Part shown: in pieces, positions 7,246 through 16,310 of the stretch
Layout: every line of letters begins with the position of its first letter
Numbering within the stretch: position 1 is the stretch's first letter
Origin: Streptococcus peroris ATCC 700780
Lineage (GTDB): Bacteria > Bacillota > Bacilli > Lactobacillales > Streptococcaceae
DNA length: 64,000 nt
Assembly: GCF_000187585.1 (NCBI RefSeq)
Contig: NZ_GL732463.1
Coordinates: 946,038 to 1,010,037, forward strand
Direction: 5' to 3'
Made by a program: the position numbers and the translations under genes
The notes under the pieces: generated by a model
Seen by the model: only the letters and a program-made list of their open reading frames with translations
The model's database searches: none
Told to the model about the DNA's origin: nothing

Positions 7246-9213
7246 TTATTGAACATGATTTTCTAGTTCTTTTTGGTATTTAGTATTTGATTCCAATTTT
7301 TCTTTTTGCCATTTTTCAAGGGCTGCTTGATATTCTTTAGCAGTTACAATCTCTTTTTGCAATTTCATTCCCTTAAAGATATATGGATCACCTTTAATAC
7401 CAACTTGTGAGTATGGTTTAGAGAATGGAACGATATTGCTGACAACTGGTGAGCCACCTGATGAAGCTGTTGGCAACAAGAGAGAACTGTCAGTGAGCCA
7501 GGCTTGAGCTTTGGCATATTTTTCATATCTTTTATCCAAATCGTTTGTCTCAGAAACTGCATCATCCAAGAGTTTCTTATATTCGTCAAGACCTAGTTGA
7601 GCTACTACTTCCTTATCTTTCCCTTTAGTAATACCAAAGTGTTTCATAGCAGAACCTGTCTTAGGATCCATGATATTGAGATAACTTGCAGGGTCCTGAT
7701 AGCTTGGAGCCCAACCAGTACTGTTCAAATCATAGTCTTTTTGAGAAGGGACACGTGCTTGTGATGTAATGGTTTCCTTTTCGTTATCTGTCATCTGAAG
7801 GACGTCAATCACAACATTTTCAGAACCAAGAGTTGACTCGATTGATTGTTTAAAGGAATTGCTTTGTTGAACGGCAATGGTATCTGTTTGTTGTACTGGA
7901 ACATCTAAGTGAATTGGGAAATTAACACCTTTTTCTTCCAATTCTTTCTTAGCTTTTTCAAATGCAGCTTTGGCTTTGTCAGGATTATAAATGGTATCTT
8001 TTCCGTCTACAAGCTCAACGCCTTTCCATTGGTCTCCATAGTTAACCAATTCTGCTTGAGCGATATCACCAAAGTTTTTGCCACCAGATTGTACAAAGTT
8101 ATCTGGAACTAGACTGTTACGAATAATCTTGTCCGCACCATCTTCACCATTGAGCTGTGCAGCATAAGAATGACGGTTGAAGGCAAAGTTGATTGCTTGA
8201 CGGAAGTCCTTGTTCAACATGGCTTCTTTTGTAGAAGTTTTCTGTTCTTCACTTGTTTTCGCAGTCTTATTGTAAGATTGACGGTTTACGTTAAAGGTGA
8301 AGTAATAACTAGTTGAATCCTGTGGACTGTATGTGATTTTGTCTCCGTATTGCTCTAAAGTAGAGGCAAAGTTTGAGCTACTTGGGAAGATACGAGCTGT
8401 TGTATAAACACCTGAAGAGAAGCTACGGATTAATGATTCTTGGTCTGAACCATCATAGTAAGTTAATTTAACTTTCTCGATTTTAACCTTTTCTTTATCC
8501 CAATAATTTGGATTCTTTTCGTATTCGATTAAAGATTTTGAAGTCAAAGTCTTCAAGATATATGGACCGTTATAAAGAATACCAGATGGGCTAACTGCTC
8601 CGTAGTTCTTGCCAGAAGCTTTGAGGAATTCTTCATTAACAGGTAACATAGTTGCAGAAGTAACTTTTGAATTCCAGAAACTTTCAGGCGCATTTAGAGT
8701 ATACTGGACTGTATAGTCGTCCAATACCTTAACCCCAACTGTAGAGAAGTCGTTAGTCTCACCAGTCACATATTCATTCAAGCCTTTGATTGAGTTTTGA
8801 ATAAGGGTAATACCATCTGATTTGCCATCTGCTACGTGTTTCAACCCGGTAACAAAGTCATGTGCAGTTACTTCAGCGTATTCTTCACCTTCTGACGTGT
8901 ACCATTTAACCCCTTTACGAAGTTTATAAGTATAAGTCAAACCGTCTTGTGAGACACTCCAATCCTCAGCGAGGGAAGGAATCAAATTCCCATATTCATC
9001 GTTTTCCAACAAACCATCAACGACGTTACCGATGATATCTGTTGTTGAAGTACGAGTTGCAATACTATAGTCCAGAGATGATGGATCCACACCATAAACG
9101 TAAGAGAAGGTTTTAGGTGCGTCCGCTTCTTTATCAGTTTTTCCACAAGCTGCTAGAAGAACTGTTGTGCTCAGGGCTACTCCTGCTGTTACCATCCATT
9201 TTTTCAATTTCAT
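7246..9213 (-). CDS. Oligopeptide-binding lipoprotein (AliA/AmiA type), orphan
   Basis: A 655-aa extracytoplasmic solute-binding protein of family 5. The signal peptide ends in the lipobox LLAACG, with the lipidated cysteine at C23, and the mature protein starts around KTFSYVYGVDPSSLDYSIAT. It resembles the pneumococcal AliA/AliB/AmiA receptors that deliver peptides to the Ami permease; no permease or ATPase gene is adjacent, so it probably shares a permease encoded elsewhere. It lies 34 nt upstream of DUF969 in the same direction with no terminator between, so it may be co-transcribed with the pcp group. The reading frame is intact here. Confidence 0.92.
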   Translation of the reverse strand: MKLKKWMVTAGVALSTTVLLAACGKTDKEADAPKTFSYVYGVDPSSLDYSIATRTSTTDIIGNVVDGLLENDEYGNLIPSLAEDWSVSQDGLTYTYKLRKGVKWYTSEGEEYAEVTAHDFVTGLKHVADGKSDGITLIQNSIKGLNEYVTGETNDFSTVGVKVLDDYTVQYTLNAPESFWNSKVTSATMLPVNEEFLKASGKNYGAVSPSGILYNGPYILKTLTSKSLIEYEKNPNYWDKEKVKIEKVKLTYYDGSDQESLIRSFSSGVYTTARIFPSSSNFASTLEQYGDKITYSPQDSTSYYFTFNVNRQSYNKTAKTSEEQKTSTKEAMLNKDFRQAINFAFNRHSYAAQLNGEDGADKIIRNSLVPDNFVQSGGKNFGDIAQAELVNYGDQWKGVELVDGKDTIYNPDKAKAAFEKAKKELEEKGVNFPIHLDVPVQQTDTIAVQQSNSFKQSIESTLGSENVVIDVLQMTDNEKETITSQARVPSQKDYDLNSTGWAPSYQDPASYLNIMDPKTGSAMKHFGITKGKDKEVVAQLGLDEYKKLLDDAVSETNDLDKRYEKYAKAQAWLTDSSLLLPTASSGGSPVVSNIVPFSKPYSQVGIKGDPYIFKGMKLQKEIVTAKEYQAALEKWQKEKLESNTKYQKELENHVQ

Positions 9214-9234
9214 CTTAAAACTCCTTTTATTTTC

Positions 9235-10257
9235 TTAATCTACTTTTACAATCCAACCTTCAGGTGCTTCTATATCACCAAATTGGATACCGGTTAATTC
9301 ATCGTAGAGTTTACGAGTGACTGGTCCAACCTCTGTCTCACTGTAGAAAACATGGAAAGCATCACCGTGTTGGATTCCTCCAATTGGTGAGATCACTGCT
9401 GCTGTACCACATGCGCCTGCTTCTACAAAACGATCCAAGTTATCAATTGGAACATCTCCCTCGATTGGAGTCAATCCTAAGCGACGTTCCGCAAGATACA
9501 AGAGGGAATATTTAGTGATAGAAGGCAGGATAGATGGACTAAGTGGTGTTACAAATTCATTATCTGCAGTAATTCCGAAAAAGTTTGCGGAACCTACTTC
9601 TTCAATCTTGGTATGTGTAGACGGATCTAAATAGATTACATCTGAGAAGTGACGGGATTTGGCAATCTTACCTGGCAAGAGACTAGCTGCATAGTTCCCA
9701 CCGACCTTGGCTGCTCCTGTTCCGTGTGGTGCAGCTCGGTCATACTCATCTTGAATCAAGAAATTAGTTGGGACTAATCCACCTTTAAAGTAATTTCCAA
9801 CAGGCATCGCAAAGACCGTGAAGATATATTCTTCAGCTGGTTTCACGCCGATAATATCACCAACACCAAGCAAGAGTGGGCGAAGGTAGAGGGTTCCACC
9901 TGTACCATATGGTGGCACATACTCTTCATTGGCACGAACCACAGCTTTACATGCGTCGATAAACATAGCAGTTGGCACTTGAGGCATCAAGAGACGATCA
10001 CAGGTGCGTTGCAGACGTTTTGCATTTTCATCTGGACGGAAGAGTTGAATACTACCATCTTTGGTACGATAGGCTTTCAATCCTTCAAATGCTTGCTGAC
10101 CATAGTGAAGACTTGGAGATGACTCTGAAATATGGAGAGTTGCATCTTCTGTTAGTTCTCCTTCATTCCACTTACCATTTTGGTAATGTGCGATATAACG
10201 ATATGGTAATTTCATATAGGAAAAACCAAGGTTTTCCCAATCAATAGTAACTGTCAT
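9235..10257 (-). CDS. ilvE: Branched-chain amino acid aminotransferase
   Basis: PLP enzyme of fold type IV that interconverts Leu, Ile and Val with their 2-oxo acids. The start is placed at the ATG at 10255-10257, with AAAGGAG eight bases upstream, giving 340 aa beginning MTVTIDWENLGFSYMKLPYR; the upstream in-frame start adds eight unlikely residues over the ribosome site. The PLP lysine is K184 in GAAKVGGNYA, and the conserved EVGSANFFG and GTAAVISPIG loops follow. It ends 21 nt before the orphan lipoprotein gene, so read-through into it is possible. Confidence 0.96.
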   Translation of the reverse strand: MTVTIDWENLGFSYMKLPYRYIAHYQNGKWNEGELTEDATLHISESSPSLHYGQQAFEGLKAYRTKDGSIQLFRPDENAKRLQRTCDRLLMPQVPTAMFIDACKAVVRANEEYVPPYGTGGTLYLRPLLLGVGDIIGVKPAEEYIFTVFAMPVGNYFKGGLVPTNFLIQDEYDRAAPHGTGAAKVGGNYAASLLPGKIAKSRHFSDVIYLDPSTHTKIEEVGSANFFGITADNEFVTPLSPSILPSITKYSLLYLAERRLGLTPIEGDVPIDNLDRFVEAGACGTAAVISPIGGIQHGDAFHVFYSETEVGPVTRKLYDELTGIQFGDIEAPEGWIVKVD

Positions 10258-10293
10258 GTGTATCTCCTTTATTCTATTCAAACTATGTGTTCT

Positions 10294-10321
10294 ATTCTAC
10301 ACTATTCTCCCAAAAATTCAA
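10294..10321 (-). promoter_or_regulatory. ilvE promoter
   Basis: On the minus strand TTGAAT (10321-10316), a 16-base spacer and TAGAAT (10299-10294) precede ilvE by 37 nt. No T-box-like leader fits in the remaining space. Confidence 0.6.
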
Positions 10322-10356
10322 GCATTATTTGTAATTTTCTGAAAATTTTATCGATA

Positions 10357-10383
10357 AGAAATCAGCCCTTACGGCTGACTTCT
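10357..10383 (-). terminator. Terminator after parC
   Basis: AGAAGTCAGCC/GGGCTGATTTCT stem-loop (one mismatch) nine bases after the parC stop; the T-tract is imperfect, so read-through into ilvE cannot be excluded. Confidence 0.6.
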
Positions 10384-10391
10384 AATGTTAT

Positions 10392-12863
10392 TTATTTTTC
10401 ATCCCTTAAAACTTCTTTGAGATAGGCGTCAAATACCTCTTCGTCTGAAATTGTTTCAGAAATGAAACTACCGTTGCTTGTACGCTCTGATAAATTCAAA
10501 TCTTGTAAGATGGTTTCGTAAATTATTCCTTTATTGGACTGAACAACTAGAGTCTGGTCACCATCTTCTACTTCTGTACTAAAGAGATCTCCAATGAAAC
10601 CTTGCTCTGAAACCGTACCAGCCAAGAAGACGCGATGAGGTTTGTTCTTTAATTCTCTCAGAACTTGAAGACCACGTTTAGCACGGCTGGTAGCTGGGAT
10701 TTCCTCTGTTGATACACGTTTCAAGCTTCCACGTTGCGTTAAAAGATAGAAGGATGAAGTATTGCAGATAAAGGCAACTTGAATCTCGTCATCTGCTTTC
10801 AAGTTCATAGCTTTAACCCCTGCAGCCTTAGCTCCTACAACTGGAACCTCCTCGATGTTGAAACGCAAAGCGTAGCCGTTTTTACTGATTAATAGAACAT
10901 CATCCAATTTGATAGGCGCTACTGCAACAATCTGATCGCTATCGTCTTTTAGCTTAGCGTACTTAACAGATTTAGACTTATAGGTCCGCCACGGAGTGAA
11001 TTCTTTGCGTTCGACACGCTTAATCTGCCCAAGGCGAGTCGCTGCAAAGTAGGTCGTTGCATCATCAAACTGATCCACAACTTCTGCATAAAGGATTTCT
11101 TCATTGGTTTCAAAGTTGGTAATGGTCTGACTCAAGTGCTCCCCAATATCCTTCCAACGAATATCTGCTAGTTCATGGATAGGTCGATAAATAACATTTC
11201 CAAGAGTCGTAAACATCAGCAAGTGCTGAGTTGTTTTGGCTACTTGTGTAAAAATGAGTCGATCATCTTCTCGCTTACCGATTTCTTCTAAGGTTGAAGC
11301 CGCAAAAGAACGAGGGCTAGTACGTTTGATATAACCCGCCTTGGTTACACTCACATAGGTTTCTTCTTCCGCAATGAGACTTACAGTATCAATCTCAATA
11401 ACCTTAGCAGTATCTTCTAAAGAGCTGAGTCGTGGAGTTGCAAATTTCTTTTTGACCTCACGGAGTTCTTTTTTCATGAGATTATACAAGGTACGTTCAT
11501 CACCAATGACAGCTGCAAGCATAGCAATTTTTTCGCGAAGTTCTGCTTCTTCTTCTTGCAAAACAACCACATCTGTATTTGTCAAACGGTACAGTTGCAA
11601 GGTAACGATGGCTTCTGCCTGTTCCTCAGTAAATTCATAGCTAACTTTGAGGTTTTCCTTGGCATCAGCCTTGTTCTCAGAAGCACGGATAAGAGCAATG
11701 ACTTCATCTAAAATAGAGATGACACGAATCAAACCTTCCACGATATGGAGACGTTTTTCGGCCTTTTCCTTGTCAAAACGAGAACGTGCCAAGATAACTT
11801 CACGACGGTGGGCAATATAGCTAGATAAGATAGGCACAATTCCAACCTGACGAGGGGTGAAATTGTCAATCGCAACCATGTTGAAGTTGTAGTTGATTTG
11901 CAAGTCAGTATACTTGAAAAGATAGTTGAGAACAAGCTCTGTGTTCGCATCTTTCTTGAGTTCGATAGCAATACGAAGACCGTCACGGTCGGATTCATCA
12001 CGAACCTCAGCGATACCTGCTACCTTATTATTGACACGAACTTCATCAATTTTCTTGACTAAGTTAGCCTTATTAATCTCATAAGGAATCTCAGTGATAA
12101 CGATTTGTTCCTTACCACCTTTTAACTTCTCAATTTCAGTCTTGGAACGAACAACCACGCGCCCCTTACCAGTTTCATAGGCCTTTTTGATCTCGTCACG
12201 ACCTTGGATGATAGCTCCTGTAGGAAAGTCTGGCCCAGGCAAGAATTCCATGAGCTTTTCAACCTTAGCAGTTGGGTGATCAATCATGTAGACTGTCGCA
12301 TCGATAACTTCAGCCAAATTATGCGGTGGAATATCTGTGGCATAACCAGCTGAAATACCTGTTGAACCATTGACTAGAAGGTTTGGAAAGGCTGCTGGTA
12401 AGACAGTTGGCTCTTTCTCGGTATCGTCAAAGTTCCAAGCAAAGGGAACTGTCTTTTTATCGATATCCTGAAGAAGATAACCAGCAATCTCTGATAAACG
12501 AGCTTCCGTATAACGCATAGCTGCTGGTGGATCGCCGTCCATAGAACCATTATTCCCGTGCATTTCAACTAGAATCTCACGGTTTTTCCAATCCTGAGAC
12601 ATACGGACCATGGCATCATAGATAGAAGAATCCCCATGTGGATGGAAATTCCCCATGATATTCCCGACTGACTTAGCCGACTTACGGTAGCTCTTGTCAA
12701 AAGTATTGCCATCCTTATTCATCGAATAAAGAATACGGCGCTGAACCGGCTTTAATCCATCACGAATATCTGGCAAAGCACGGTCTTGAATAATGTACTT
12801 GGAGTAGCGACCAAAGCGCTCTCCCATGATGTCCTCCAAGGACATATTTTGGATATTACTCAT
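10392..12863 (-). CDS. parC: DNA topoisomerase IV subunit A
   Basis: Type IIA topoisomerase A subunit that decatenates daughter chromosomes with ParE. From the ATG at 12861-12863 the protein is 823 aa, MSNIQNMSLEDIMGERFGRY, the family's usual start. Catalytic tyrosine is Y118 in AAMRYTEARL. In the quinolone-resistance region S79 and D83 are wild type (HPHGDSSIYD). Residues from about 490 form the beta-pinwheel DNA-wrapping domain. Unusually, no Shine-Dalgarno precedes the ATG (the sequence before it is TTTGTATCCTAT) and the in-frame TTG further upstream is no better. Confidence 0.97.
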   Translation of the reverse strand: MSNIQNMSLEDIMGERFGRYSKYIIQDRALPDIRDGLKPVQRRILYSMNKDGNTFDKSYRKSAKSVGNIMGNFHPHGDSSIYDAMVRMSQDWKNREILVEMHGNNGSMDGDPPAAMRYTEARLSEIAGYLLQDIDKKTVPFAWNFDDTEKEPTVLPAAFPNLLVNGSTGISAGYATDIPPHNLAEVIDATVYMIDHPTAKVEKLMEFLPGPDFPTGAIIQGRDEIKKAYETGKGRVVVRSKTEIEKLKGGKEQIVITEIPYEINKANLVKKIDEVRVNNKVAGIAEVRDESDRDGLRIAIELKKDANTELVLNYLFKYTDLQINYNFNMVAIDNFTPRQVGIVPILSSYIAHRREVILARSRFDKEKAEKRLHIVEGLIRVISILDEVIALIRASENKADAKENLKVSYEFTEEQAEAIVTLQLYRLTNTDVVVLQEEEAELREKIAMLAAVIGDERTLYNLMKKELREVKKKFATPRLSSLEDTAKVIEIDTVSLIAEEETYVSVTKAGYIKRTSPRSFAASTLEEIGKREDDRLIFTQVAKTTQHLLMFTTLGNVIYRPIHELADIRWKDIGEHLSQTITNFETNEEILYAEVVDQFDDATTYFAATRLGQIKRVERKEFTPWRTYKSKSVKYAKLKDDSDQIVAVAPIKLDDVLLISKNGYALRFNIEEVPVVGAKAAGVKAMNLKADDEIQVAFICNTSSFYLLTQRGSLKRVSTEEIPATSRAKRGLQVLRELKNKPHRVFLAGTVSEQGFIGDLFSTEVEDGDQTLVVQSNKGIIYETILQDLNLSERTSNGSFISETISDEEVFDAYLKEVLRDEK

Positions 12864-13081
12864 ATAGGATACAAAGCCCGTGAAATACAAAGTGAAAATA
12901 GGAAATTCTTGCAGTGAGCGATGCTCACAAGAGAATTTATCTTTTTCACACAGTATTTAGGGCGTGTTCAACTCCTTTCAAAGAATGTAGAGTAGTTTTT
13001 ATAGAAAAGGATTTCAGTTACTTTATCTAACCAAACTATCCTCTCTGTAGTTTAAAGTTTTGAATTGTGTTCTTTATTTTC
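12864..13081. other. Intergenic region upstream of parC with a hairpin
   Basis: No gene seen. It contains a perfect GTGAGC-GAT-GCTCAC hairpin (12914-12928) without a T-tract, about 50 nt before parC, and an isolated AAAGGAG followed by a very short TTG reading frame on the minus strand. The hairpin may sit in the parC leader. I could not identify a BOX or RUP repeat here. Confidence 0.4.
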
Positions 13082-13222
13082 TTAGTGATTTAGAAGTTTT
13101 TCCTCAGCATACTCAATCATCTTCTCGACTGTTTCTTTCTCGTAGTCAAAGCCCATCTTTTGAGACTGAGTTAGGTATAGCTGTCCCTTCTTTTCTGGAG
13201 AAGTTTTCGAACTCTTTTTCTT
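13082..13222 (-). pseudogene. C-terminal gene fragment downstream of the paralogous membrane pair
   Basis: An open frame of 46 codons on the minus strand without a proper start ends in a hydrophilic, helix-rich tail (MGFDYEKETVEKMIEYAEEK...). It overlaps the last 52 bases of the membrane protein gene in a different frame. Codon use looks coding and the tail differs from both neighbours, so it is probably the end of a lost gene to which the upstream sequence was joined. The parent family was not recognised. Confidence 0.4.
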
Positions 13223-13671
13223 TCAAGCATCCAAAGTAGGAATTGAATTCCCGAAAAAAGGCCTTGCAAAAAAATAAGTATATAAATTTCTTTCGTTTCT
13301 CTAAATAATACAAAAATATTTACAATTGAGAGGAGAAATATAATCGTTACGTTGCATATTAATATCCAAGCAAACTTACTAGGAAAGTACTTGATGTGTT
13401 TGATACTTTTATAAAGAGTAGTAATCGCATAAGTTAAACTTAAAGGTATATGGGTTAGTATGTAGAATATCTGTAAAAATACTTCTAAGTAGGGTTCGTC
13501 TATAGACGGATTAAATAATACGAACACACCAATATTACACGCCATAAATACTAAGGAACTTAATGAGTTTGAATAGTCTATTTCCTCTCTATTGGAGATT
13601 GCATCAAGAATTATACCAGCGATAACAATGATCTCGAAAAAGAAAAATATCATTATTAAAGGACTGTTCAC
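13171..13671 (-). CDS. Small four-helix membrane protein, paralogue 2
   Basis: A 166-aa protein with about four hydrophobic segments (roughly residues 5-22, 38-55, 66-88, 104-124, with a fifth near 130-148) and a basic end LERKRVRKLLQKRR. It starts with GTG at 13671, overlapping the stop of the upstream paralogue by four bases (GTGA), with AAAGGAGG upstream, so the pair is translationally coupled. It shares with that paralogue the layout, an internal IYKSxKHxKYxxS motif (here LYKSIKHIKYFPS) and the LERKRV tail. Function unknown. The 3' end abuts an unrelated gene fragment. Confidence 0.7.
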   Translation of the reverse strand: MNSPLIMIFFFFEIIVIAGIILDAISNREEIDYSNSLSSLVFMACNIGVFVLFNPSIDEPYLEVFLQIFYILTHIPLSLTYAITTLYKSIKHIKYFPSKFAWILICNVTIIFLLSIVNIFVLFRETKEIYILIFLQGLFSGIQFLLWMLERKRVRKLLQKRRDSYT

Positions 13672-14156
13672 TGTTCAACCTCCTTTAGCTTCTGAACTCT
13701 TTTTCTTTCAAGCTCTCCGACTATGAATTGAAAGATAAAACTAATACCAAAAATTGGTAATAGCAAAACAATTCCCATTTCTTGCGTCAGCATTATAAAT
13801 AGTAGGTTCATACCTGATAAGATTGCTATTAGCCAAGCATTTATTCTAAGAAGTTTTGAGTAACTACTAGAGTAATACTTGAGATGTTTAGTACTCTTAT
13901 AAATAGCTGTAAAACTAAATGCTAAGCTAACTGATGTGAAAATATAAAAGTCAAAAACATAGAAGAGCAAACCTGCATAAGGATTAGACCTTAAAGGATT
14001 ATCAAATAAAAAGACACAAGTTGTTACTATGGTTAATAGTAAAAATTCAAGATAGCGACTTTGCTCAGGTTTACCTTGTTTAGCAATCATATATGTAATC
14101 GCGCCTATAGCTAGGACTATCACAGGAAAAGGAGAATTAATTAATAAACTAATCAT
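13668..14156 (-). CDS. Small four-helix membrane protein, paralogue 1
   Basis: A 162-aa protein with about four or five hydrophobic segments and the basic tail ELERKRVQKLKEVEQ. The internal motif IYKSTKHLKYYSSSYSKLLR parallels LYKSIKHIKYFPS in the downstream paralogue, so the two arose by tandem duplication. It lies between parE and parC, in the same direction. I do not recognise the family or any catalytic motif. The duplication and coupling suggest a hetero-oligomer. Confidence 0.7.
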   Translation of the reverse strand: MISLLINSPFPVIVLAIGAITYMIAKQGKPEQSRYLEFLLLTIVTTCVFLFDNPLRSNPYAGLLFYVFDFYIFTSVSLAFSFTAIYKSTKHLKYYSSSYSKLLRINAWLIAILSGMNLLFIMLTQEMGIVLLLPIFGISFIFQFIVGELERKRVQKLKEVEQ

Positions 14157-14206
14157 TATTTATACCTCTTTTAGAGAGCTAAAATTATTAATTACGGAAC
14201 ATATAC

Positions 14207-16150
14207 TTAAAACACTGTTGCTTCTTCCAATGTAAACTTGACATTATCTTCAATCCATTTACGGCGTGGTTCAACCTTATCACCCATAAGGACATTGACG
14301 CGACGTTCTGCGCGTGCTAAGTCTTCGATCGTGACACGAATGAGAGTTCGAGTTTCTGGATTCATGGTTGTTTCCCAGAGTTGGTCCGCATTCATCTCAC
14401 CGAGACCTTTGTAGCGTTGAAGAGTCGCACCTTTTCCAAATTGACTACGAAGTTTCTCCAACTCACCATCTGTCCAAGCGTAGGCCACTTCTTCTTTCTT
14501 TCCTTTGCCTTTGGACATCTTATAAAGAGGCGGAAGGGCGATATAGACGTGTCCTGCCTCGACAAGCGGACGCATATAACGATAAAAGAAGGTCAAAAGA
14601 AGGGTCTGGATATGGGCACCATCGGTATCGGCATCGGTCATGATAATAATCTTGTCATAGTTGGCATCTTCGAGAGAGAAATCTGCTCCAACTCCAGCAC
14701 CTATCGTATAAATCATAGTGTTGATTTCCTCATTTTTGAGGATATCAGCCATCTTGGCCTTTGCTGTATTGATAACCTTACCACGAAGAGGCAAAATAGC
14801 CTGGAACTTGCGGTCACGTCCTTGCTTAGCAGAACCACCGGCAGAGTCCCCTTCGACTAGGTAGAGTTCGTTCTTAGCTGGATTTTTAGACTGGGCTGGC
14901 GTTAATTTACCTGAAAGCAAGCCCTTGTCTTTTTTATTTTTCTTACCATTACGGCTCTCATCACGCGCTTTTCGTGCTGCTTCACGGGCATCACGGGCTT
15001 TGATGGCCTTGCGAATAAGGTTAGAAGCTAGTTCTCCATTTTCCATGAGGAAGAAGGTTAACTTATCAGCTACAATCCCATCTACAACTGGACGAGCTAG
15101 TGGACTACCAAGTTTATCCTTAGTCTGTCCTTCAAACTGAAGGTGTTCTTCAGGAACGAGAATTGATAGAACAGCTGACAATCCTTCACGGTAATCAGAC
15201 CCTTCAAGATTTTTATCTTTTTCCTTAAGAAGACCCGTCTTACGTGCATAGTCATTCATAACCTTGGTAATGGCTGACTTAAGTCCCGTCTCATGCGTCC
15301 CACCGTCCTTGGTACGAACGTTATTAACAAAGGACAAGATATTATCTGAAAATCCATCATTGTACTGGAGGGCTACTTCTACTTGAAAACCATTGTCTTC
15401 CCCTTCAAAGTAGAGAACTGGTGTCAAGGTTTCCTTGTCCTCGTTAAGATAAGAAACAAAATCTTGCACCCCATTCTCATAGTGAAACTCAATAGTCTCA
15501 TCTGTTCGTTTGTCCATTAATGACAAGGTGACATTTTTTAAAAGAAAGGCTGACTCATTAAGACGCTCTGAAATGGTATGGTACTTGAAGTCTGTCGTAG
15601 AAAAAATGGTTGCATCCGGCATAAAGGTAACCTTGGTACCTGTTTTAGATTTTGGTGCTGTTCCTACCTTTTCAAGAGTTGTTACTGGCTTACCACCATT
15701 TTCAAAACGTTGCTTGTAGACTGCACCATCACGCGTAATTTCTACTTCAAGCCAACTAGAGAGGGCATTGACGACTGAAGATCCAACCCCATGGAGACCA
15801 CCAGAGGTCTTGTAACCACCTTGACCAAATTTCCCGCCGGCATGAAGAACTGTAAAAATAACCTCAACAGTCGGAATTCCCATAGCGTGCATTCCCGTTG
15901 GCATTCCACGCCCATGGTCTTCTACGGTTAAACTACCATCTTTATTGATTGTCACATCAATGCGGTCACCAAATCCAGACAAAGCTTCATCGACTGCATT
16001 GTCGACGATTTCCCAGACTAGGTGATGGAGACCAGCACCATCGGTTGATCCGATATACATTCCTGGACGTTTTCGGACCGCATCCAACCCTTCTAGCACC
16101 TGAATGGCATCATCATTGTAGTTATTAATATTGATTTCCTTTTTTGACAC
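14207..16150 (-). CDS. parE: DNA topoisomerase IV subunit B
   Basis: ATPase subunit of topoisomerase IV, 647 aa. GHKL ATPase domain: E and N motif in IVDNAVDEAL, GxHGVG-like lid GGLHGVGSSVVNALS; TOPRIM domain: YLVEGDSAGGSA, LPLRGKVINT and metal-binding DADTDGAHIQ. The start is GTG at 16148-16150 with AGGAGG seven bases upstream. Unlike many Firmicutes, parE and parC are separated here by two small membrane protein genes. Together with ParC it decatenates chromosomes and is a quinolone and aminocoumarin target. Confidence 0.97.
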   Translation of the reverse strand: MSKKEININNYNDDAIQVLEGLDAVRKRPGMYIGSTDGAGLHHLVWEIVDNAVDEALSGFGDRIDVTINKDGSLTVEDHGRGMPTGMHAMGIPTVEVIFTVLHAGGKFGQGGYKTSGGLHGVGSSVVNALSSWLEVEITRDGAVYKQRFENGGKPVTTLEKVGTAPKSKTGTKVTFMPDATIFSTTDFKYHTISERLNESAFLLKNVTLSLMDKRTDETIEFHYENGVQDFVSYLNEDKETLTPVLYFEGEDNGFQVEVALQYNDGFSDNILSFVNNVRTKDGGTHETGLKSAITKVMNDYARKTGLLKEKDKNLEGSDYREGLSAVLSILVPEEHLQFEGQTKDKLGSPLARPVVDGIVADKLTFFLMENGELASNLIRKAIKARDAREAARKARDESRNGKKNKKDKGLLSGKLTPAQSKNPAKNELYLVEGDSAGGSAKQGRDRKFQAILPLRGKVINTAKAKMADILKNEEINTMIYTIGAGVGADFSLEDANYDKIIIMTDADTDGAHIQTLLLTFFYRYMRPLVEAGHVYIALPPLYKMSKGKGKKEEVAYAWTDGELEKLRSQFGKGATLQRYKGLGEMNADQLWETTMNPETRTLIRVTIEDLARAERRVNVLMGDKVEPRRKWIEDNVKFTLEEATVF

Positions 16151-16179
16151 AAGGAACCTCCTATTTGTTCATCTTTACT

Positions 16180-16208
16180 ATTTTACAGGTTTTCTAACAA
16201 TTTTGCAA
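16180..16208 (-). promoter_or_regulatory. parE promoter
   Basis: On the minus strand TTGCAA (16208-16203), 17 bases, TAAAAT (16185-16180). Leader about 25 nt with AGGAGG. Confidence 0.6.
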
Positions 16209-16280
16209 AATTTTTTCTAATCGAATAAATCCACATTCTATGGAGTACTAGACCCCAAAAATTAGAAGACAGACTTACAA

Positions 16281-16310
16281 AAAAGAAACCAAGACATAGG
16301 CCTTAGTTTT
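16281..16310 (-). terminator. Terminator of the amino-acid ABC operon
   Basis: On the minus strand AAACTAAG pairs with CTTGGTTT (one G-U) around GCCTATGT and is followed by TCTTTTTT. It overlaps the stop codon of the binding-protein gene. Confidence 0.75.

Noticed and set aside
12864..13081. A BOX, RUP or insertion-sequence remnant upstream of parC
   Set aside because: The hairpin and AAAGGAG remnants were not recognisable as any known streptococcal repeat, and no transposase or target duplication was seen.
14381..14860. A 159-codon plus-strand open frame inside parE
   Set aside because: Antisense shadow of the TOPRIM region; no ribosome site and composition follows parE codon positions.
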